From: CAYTID01 sp964437735
Lineage (GTDB): Bacteria > Bacteroidota > Ignavibacteria > UBA10030 > BY39
Assembly (NCBI GenBank): GCA_964437735.1
Contig: CAYTID010000091.1
Coordinates: 1 to 9,029, forward strand
DNA: 9,029 nucleotides
Reading direction: 5' to 3'
The notes below the pieces were generated by a model. That model was not told the origin of the DNA and ran no database searches. It saw only the letters and a list, made by a program, of their open reading frames with translations. A program made the position numbers and the translations under genes. This document shows, in pieces, positions 6,445 to 9,029 of the stretch (the stretch's first letter is position 1; each line of letters begins with the position of its first letter).

Positions 6445-7863
6445 TTAAAAATATGGTCTGTTTTTGAATTTTGCTCCGATCTCTTCTTCAACAAATTTTC
6501 TGGCTCTCTCTTCATCCGTGCCGGTGAGGTCAACAATCGTCATCGTGACTTCATTGATATGTTGCACAGCTTCTTTTGCAAAATCAACCATGGCGGGAAA
6601 ATACTTGCTCCCGTCAATCCGCATCATTTCACCATACTGATGAGGATTAATTGCGTTCAGACTGATTGATATTGAATCCACAAGTCCCTTAAGTTCAGGA
6701 ATAATATTTTTCTTGTTGATGATATTTCCATGTCCATCAGTATTCAATCGTACCTTACCCCCATTATCCTTAATCCATTTTCCTACTTCCGTGATAATAT
6801 TCAGACGTATCGTCGGCTCACCAAATCCGCAAAACACAATTTCATCATATTTTTTCGGATCACCAATTGCATTAATAATTTCCTCCGACTCCGGTTCTCT
6901 GTTTATTTTTAAATTGTATCCTTTAACAATTGCCTCCTCTTTCCTGTCGCAAAACCAACAATCAGCGTTACATCGAAGAGTTATATTGAGATAAAGTGAG
7001 TTCTTAATTTGATAGGAAAATGTCGGATCAGGATATTTTCCGATCCCGAATAATTTGTGAACACCGAAATTACTCGTCCGGCAAATATCTTCCACTGATA
7101 ACTTCTGAACCTCGGCAATTTTCTCAGCAATATATTTGAGATATGCCGGTTCGTTCCTCTTCCCGCGATGTGGAACAGGTGTTAGATAAGGACTGTCGGT
7201 CTCAAGCAGGATATGTTCCGGTGAAACTTTTTCTACAACATCCAAAATATTTGATGTATGATTTTTTTTAGTTTTAAAAGTAACTGTCCCGGGTACTGAG
7301 ATATAAAAACCCATTTTTATCACTTTCCATGCTAAAGCCGCATCACCCGGGAAGGAGTGAAAGACTCCCTTTGCGGCAGGATACCTGTTTTTATATATCT
7401 GACCAGCTTTTCTCCATTCAGGATAGTCCTTGAGTGCGTTTCTTACTATGTGTAATGTATCCTCTTCCGATTCCCTCATGTGAATTATTATCGAGAGATC
7501 TCTGCGTTGTGCAATCTCAATTTGTTTCCGAAAAATTTCCTTCTGAATTTCCGGAGGAGAAAAATTATAATGATAATCCAAACCAATTTCACCGATAGCA
7601 ACAACTTTCGGATGCCGGCTCAGTTCTTCAATTTCTTTCAGTGATTCAGGCGTTGCCTTACTTGCATCGTGAGGATGAAATCCGACCGCCCCATAGATGA
7701 AATCATATTTTTCCGCCAATGAGATCACTTCCCTGCTCGATTCGAGGTCGGTGGCAGGATTAATAATATATTCAACCCCATCATACTGGGCGCGTTTTAT
7801 TACTTCATTTAAATCGTTTTTATATTCGTTTGAATTTAAGTGTGCGTGTGTGTCTATATACAT
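6445..7863 (-). CDS. TatD-family metal-dependent hydrolase fused to TatD-associated radical SAM domain
   Basis: This 472-residue protein joins two enzymes. Residues 1 to about 275 are a TatD-type TIM-barrel hydrolase/DNase with the full metal set: HAH (H6, H8), E92 in GEIGLDYH, H128 in IIHMRE, H169 in VFHSF and D223 in ETDSPYLTP. Residues about 280-472 are a radical SAM domain with C298-x3-C302-x2-C305 for the 4Fe-4S cluster and GFGEP (346-350) as the SAM-binding GGE-type motif. This matches the compact TatD-linked radical SAM family (TIGR04038), normally a separate neighbouring gene; its substrate is unknown. An in-frame ATG at 7908 would add 15 residues, but MYIDTHAHLN is the normal TatD start, and the candidate -33 and -7 boxes lie inside that extension. 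The start has no clear Shine-Dalgarno. Its 3' end precedes the HEAT-cyclophilin gene by 12 bp. Confidence 0.93.
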   Translation of the reverse strand: MYIDTHAHLNSNEYKNDLNEVIKRAQYDGVEYIINPATDLESSREVISLAEKYDFIYGAVGFHPHDASKATPESLKEIEELSRHPKVVAIGEIGLDYHYNFSPPEIQKEIFRKQIEIAQRRDLSIIIHMRESEEDTLHIVRNALKDYPEWRKAGQIYKNRYPAAKGVFHSFPGDAALAWKVIKMGFYISVPGTVTFKTKKNHTSNILDVVEKVSPEHILLETDSPYLTPVPHRGKRNEPAYLKYIAEKIAEVQKLSVEDICRTSNFGVHKLFGIGKYPDPTFSYQIKNSLYLNITLRCNADCWFCDRKEEAIVKGYNLKINREPESEEIINAIGDPKKYDEIVFCGFGEPTIRLNIITEVGKWIKDNGGKVRLNTDGHGNIINKKNIIPELKGLVDSISISLNAINPHQYGEMMRIDGSKYFPAMVDFAKEAVQHINEVTMTIVDLTGTDEERARKFVEEEIGAKFKNRPYF

Positions 7864-7878
7864 ATTATAATTTTTATT

Positions 7879-7908
7879 GAAATATAGAAAAAGTAAAAAA
7901 CTTATCAA
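7879..7908 (-). promoter_or_regulatory. Candidate promoter of the TatD-rSAM / HEAT-cyclophilin operon
   Basis: On the minus strand TTG (7908-7906) is followed after 19 nt by TATATTTC (7886-7879), close to TAnnTTTG. The predicted start site is near 7872, giving a leader of about 10 nt before the ATG at 7863. It lies back to back with the tRNA promoter candidate: the two TTG boxes are 3 bp apart. Confidence 0.45.
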
Positions 7909-7911
7909 AGA

Positions 7912-7942
7912 TTGTTTTTTCCGAGAAATTAAATTATATTCA
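7912..7942 (+). promoter_or_regulatory. Candidate promoter of tRNA-Ser and the GIY-YIG gene
   Basis: TTG (7912-7914), 20 nt, then TATATTCA (7935-7942), followed 12 bp later by the first base of the tRNA. It probably drives a transcript that includes the tRNA and the overlapping nuclease gene, since no promoter can be placed between them. Confidence 0.4.
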
Positions 7943-7954
7943 TACAGTATTTTT

Positions 7955-8044
7955 GGAAAGGTGCAAGAGTGGCTTAATTGGCACGCCTGGAAAGCGTGTG
8001 TACCTGAAAGGGTACCGAGAGTTCGAATCTCTCCCTTTCCGCCA
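7955..8044 (+). tRNA. tRNA-Ser(GGA)
   Basis: A complete class II tRNA can be folded by hand: acceptor GGAAAGG (7955-7961) with CCTTTCC (8034-8040), D-stem CAA/TTG, anticodon stem CACGC/GCGTG around loop CTGGAAA (anticodon GGA, Ser), long variable arm GTACC-TGAAAG-GGTAC, T-stem GAGAG/CTCTC with loop TTCGAAT, discriminator G (8041) and an encoded CCA (8042-8044). The anticodon reads UCC and UCU. The last A of CCA is also the A of the ATG of the following GIY-YIG gene, and the last 30 nt are repeated, interrupted, at 8291-8350. The gene itself looks intact and functional. Confidence 0.96.
8015..8044 (+). repeat. Left copy of the duplicated tRNA-Ser 3' end
   Basis: The terminal 30 nt of the tRNA, made of CCGAGAGTTC (8015-8024) and GAATCTCTCCCTTTCCGCCA (8025-8044). 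Both parts recur identically at 8291-8300 and 8331-8350 but separated there by 30 bp. Together the copies bracket the nuclease gene. Confidence 0.9.
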
Positions 8045-8331
8045 TGTTTTATGTTTATGTTTTGTGGAGTGATAAACTAAATAAACGTTACATCGGGCAG
8101 ACTGAAAATGTCCAACAACGCCTGATAAATCACAATAAGGGAAAAAATCAATTTACCAAATCGGGAATCCCCTGGAAATTAATTTATGTCGAAGAATTAC
8201 CTGATAGAACCTCCGCTATCAAACGTGAAAGATTTCTAAAATCCGGACAAGGCAGAAAATTCCTGGACGGATTGCGTTTGTTTACACGGTCCGAGAGTTC
8301 TCAGCCGGAGGCTGATACGCCTTTGGCGTAG
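8044..8331 (+). CDS. Small GIY-YIG nuclease-domain protein starting in the tRNA CCA end
   Basis: This 95-residue protein has a compact GIY-YIG domain in residues 1 to about 76: YVYVL (GIY position, 3-7), RYIGQT (YIG, 15-20), R26 and H30 in QQRLINHN, KSGIPWKLIYVEE (39-51) and E62 in the KRERFLKSGQGR motif. The catalytic Arg and the metal-binding Glu of the family are both present, so activity as a DNA-cutting endonuclease is plausible but untested. It is a stand-alone member of the short UvrC-type group common in Bacteroidota. Its ATG shares its first base with the tRNA CCA, no Shine-Dalgarno is visible in the preceding tRNA sequence, and no other start fits the domain. The last 19 residues (RLFTRSESSQPEADTPLA) lie outside the domain and are largely translated from the duplicated tRNA end and the hairpin insert; the TAG stop straddles the end of that insert. 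Confidence 0.88.
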   Translation: MFYVYVLWSDKLNKRYIGQTENVQQRLINHNKGKNQFTKSGIPWKLIYVEELPDRTSAIKRERFLKSGQGRKFLDGLRLFTRSESSQPEADTPLA

Positions 8332-8350
8332 AATCTCTCCCTTTCCGCCA
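8291..8350 (+). repeat. Interrupted second copy of the tRNA-Ser 3' end
   Basis: CCGAGAGTTC (8291-8300) plus GAATCTCTCCCTTTCCGCCA (8331-8350) repeat the tRNA end without a mismatch, but a 30-bp segment separates the two parts precisely between TTC and GAA of the T-loop. The outer arms GAGAGTTC and GAATCTCTC can still pair with one bulged T, so the whole folds as a three-way junction. The copy has no tRNA body and cannot make a tRNA. Confidence 0.92.
8301..8330. repeat. 30-bp insert of two tandem perfect hairpins in the T-loop
   Basis: The insert is exactly two 15-nt hairpins in direct succession: TCAGCC-GGA-GGCTGA (8301-8315) and TACGCC-TTT-GGCGTA (8316-8330), each a perfect 6-bp stem with a 3-nt loop and no unpaired base between them. 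It is richer in GC than its surroundings. It supplies the last codons of the nuclease ORF. Confidence 0.92.
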
Positions 8351-8369
8351 AACTTCGTCCCCAAAAAAT

Positions 8370-8489
8370 GGGACTTCGTTTGGTATCCGGGAAAAATAAG
8401 TTAAAGTGGAGAATCAAGAAAAAATTCCGGGATATTGAACAATATGAAAAATAGTTAAGTTTTGTCTATATTTTACCAAACTACGTCCC
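8370..8489. repeat. MITE-like repeat, copy 1
   Basis: This element of about 120 bp begins GGGACTTCGTTTGGT (8370-8384) and ends ACCAAACTACGTCCC (8475-8489), inverted repeats that match at 13 of 15 positions. Bases 8371-8460 recur at 8626-8715 with 5 mismatches in 90. Inside are an imperfect inverted pair, TATCCGGGAA (8384-8393) and TTCCGGGATA (8425-8434), and the palindrome ATATTG-AA-CAATAT. No ORF is present, so it would be non-autonomous if mobile. Confidence 0.82.
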
Positions 8490-8496
8490 CAGAAGA

Positions 8497-8627
8497 TTTG
8501 TTGACTTAGTTGGATAAAATTTCATATCAATTGCCATCCGACGAAGTCAACCCTTTGTTGACGTAGTCGGATAAACTTTTATACAAATTGCCATCCGACG
8601 AAGTCAACTCTTTGTTGACGTAGTCGG
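8497..8627. repeat. 57-bp tandem repeat of imperfect hairpins
   Basis: Units at 8497-8553 and 8554-8610 are followed by a partial third (8611-8627) that runs into the second 120-bp element. Each full unit contains arms GTTGACGTAGTCGGAT and ATCCGACGAAGTCAAC around a 20-nt AT-rich centre; arms pair at 14 of 16 positions in the second unit, and the first unit has additional changes in its left arm (GTTGACTTAGTTGGAT). Unlike CRISPR, the repeats are adjacent without unique spacers. Confidence 0.82.
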
Positions 8628-8743
8628 ACTTCGTTTGGTAGCCGGGAAAAATAAGTTAAAGTGGAGAATCAAGAAAAAATTCCGGGATATTAAGCAATAT
8701 GAGAAATAATTAAGTCGGTTCTCGTTTCACCAAACTACGTCTC
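8625..8743. repeat. MITE-like repeat, copy 2
   Basis: Second copy of the element at 8370-8489, in the same orientation and about 119 bp long. It runs from CGGACTTCGTTTGGT (8625-8639) to ACCAAACTACGTCTC (8729-8743). The first 90 bp are about 94% identical to copy 1, while the last part before the right end has diverged with a 1-nt length change. Its left edge is fused to the last unit of the 57-bp tandem repeat. Confidence 0.8.
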
Positions 8744-8758
8744 AACACAGACAAGAAT

Positions 8759-8947
8759 TTATTTGGTCACAAGAAAAAGGAGGAGGAATTTACAGTTTTG
8801 GATGCCGCCGCGTTTTTCAATCTCATCCTTAACAATGCGCAATGCCTCCGGAGTGTACTCGTTGAACTTACGCTCGGTAATTTCTAGAAGCTCTTTTGAG
8901 GATAGCGTCGTAAGTCTGTCTCGCATTTCTGCTAAGCGGTCTCGCAT
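8759..8947 (-). CDS. Small hypothetical protein, probably an N-terminal fragment
   Basis: This 62-residue ORF opens with two MRDRL repeats, then LSSKELLEITERKFNEYTPEALRIVKDEIEKRG (about 15-49). That segment resembles the short helical motif (ELLEI...YTPEAL...EEL.RRG) which in Bacteroidota often begins small proteins, with membrane segments following. Here it breaks off into IQNCKFLLLFLVTK and stops 16 bp before the repeat block, which suggests that the rest was lost. The start is supported by AAGGAA five bases upstream (8953-8958). Function is unknown, and whether the short product is made is uncertain. Confidence 0.45.
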   Translation of the reverse strand: MRDRLAEMRDRLTTLSSKELLEITERKFNEYTPEALRIVKDEIEKRGGIQNCKFLLLFLVTK

Positions 8948-9029
8948 TCTTGTTCCTTCGTTAGTGGGCGGTTTCGCATAACGTCTACAAAAACACCGCA
9001 GTGCCGCCGGAATGAAACGGAGTGGAATG
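8948..9029. other. Intergenic tail with a short inverted repeat
   Basis: No gene is visible here. CGTTA (8959-8963) and TAACG (8979-8983) flank 15 nt just upstream of the minus-strand ORF. On that strand GTTATGC is a sequence often found at integron cassette ends, but the rest of a recombination site cannot be confirmed because the window stops. Confidence 0.3.

Noticed and set aside
7864..7908. N-terminal extension of the TatD-rSAM protein from the ATG at 7908
   Set aside because: MYIDTHAHLN is the typical TatD start, and the extension contains the predicted -33 and -7 promoter boxes.
7877..8080. 67-codon plus-strand ORF across the tRNA gene
   Set aside because: It is a translation of the tRNA-Ser sequence itself and overlaps the divergent promoter region; no family resemblance.
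7955..8350. Intron interrupting tRNA-Ser with an intron-encoded GIY-YIG homing endonuclease
   Set aside because: The tRNA is complete and uninterrupted before the nuclease gene; only the distal copy is split, and its 30-bp insert is too small and shows no group I or II core.
8348..8383. Rho-independent terminator after the GIY-YIG gene
   Set aside because: GTCCC/GGGAC and CCAAA/TTTGG pair, but a 4-by-4 internal mismatch and lack of a T-tract make it better explained as part of the inverted-repeat block.
8497..8627. CRISPR array
   Set aside because: Units of 57 bp are directly adjacent and nearly identical along their whole length, with no unique spacers and no cas genes nearby.
8763..8981. 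72-codon plus-strand ORF
   Set aside because: Antisense to the small ORF at 8759-8947, which has a better ribosome-binding site and a recognisable motif.

Overview
The window is AT-rich and looks like a member of the Bacteroidota/Chlorobi superphylum, most plausibly an Ignavibacteria-type genome. Three things point there. There is a PorD-like (DUF4835) type IX secretion protein next to a PorV/PorQ-type outer-membrane protein. There is a beta-barrel protein of the family that normally carries a helix-hairpin-helix N-terminus. And there are at least four candidate promoters of the Bacteroidota form TTG-N19/20-TATATTNN in place of E. coli -35/-10 boxes. The taxonomic call is inference from these families and was not tested by search.

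Layout. Positions 1-428 hold no gene, but they contain a candidate promoter and a leader of about 175 nt before a CspA-family cold-shock gene (429-629, +). A strong terminator that can work on both strands (671-701) separates it from a minus-strand pair: a PorV/PorQ-like protein (2516-3355) and a beta-barrel protein (720-2519). The pair overlaps by ATGA and has unusual poly-G Shine-Dalgarno tracts. Divergent from it is the PorD-like gene (3441-4343, +). A second minus-strand operon runs from a TatD hydrolase fused to a radical SAM domain (6445-7863) into a secreted HEAT-repeat/cyclophilin protein (4351-6432).

The right-hand 1.1 kb is accessory in character. An intact tRNA-Ser(GGA) gene (7955-8044, +) ends in an encoded CCA whose last A is the first base of the ATG of a small GIY-YIG nuclease gene (8044-8331). 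At the 3' end of that gene the terminal 30 nt of the tRNA (T-arm, acceptor strand, CCA) appear a second time. In this second copy a 30-bp insert, made of two perfect back-to-back 15-nt hairpins, splits the T-loop exactly between TTC and GAA. Directly after this pseudo-tRNA end comes a block of repeats: two copies (about 94% identical in their first 90 bp) of an approximately 120-bp element with imperfect terminal inverted repeats, flanking a 57-bp tandem repeat that forms imperfect hairpins with a recurring TTC/GTA asymmetry. A short ORF (8759-8947, -), probably an N-terminal fragment, ends 16 bp beyond the last repeat.

The main candidate for an undescribed system is this tRNA-Ser/GIY-YIG/double-hairpin module with its repeats. 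The nuclease appears to have no Shine-Dalgarno of its own, and tRNA 3'-end maturation would destroy its start codon. The duplicated tRNA end and the structured insert look like the footprint of a minimal nuclease-associated mobile module that leaves the tRNA gene intact.
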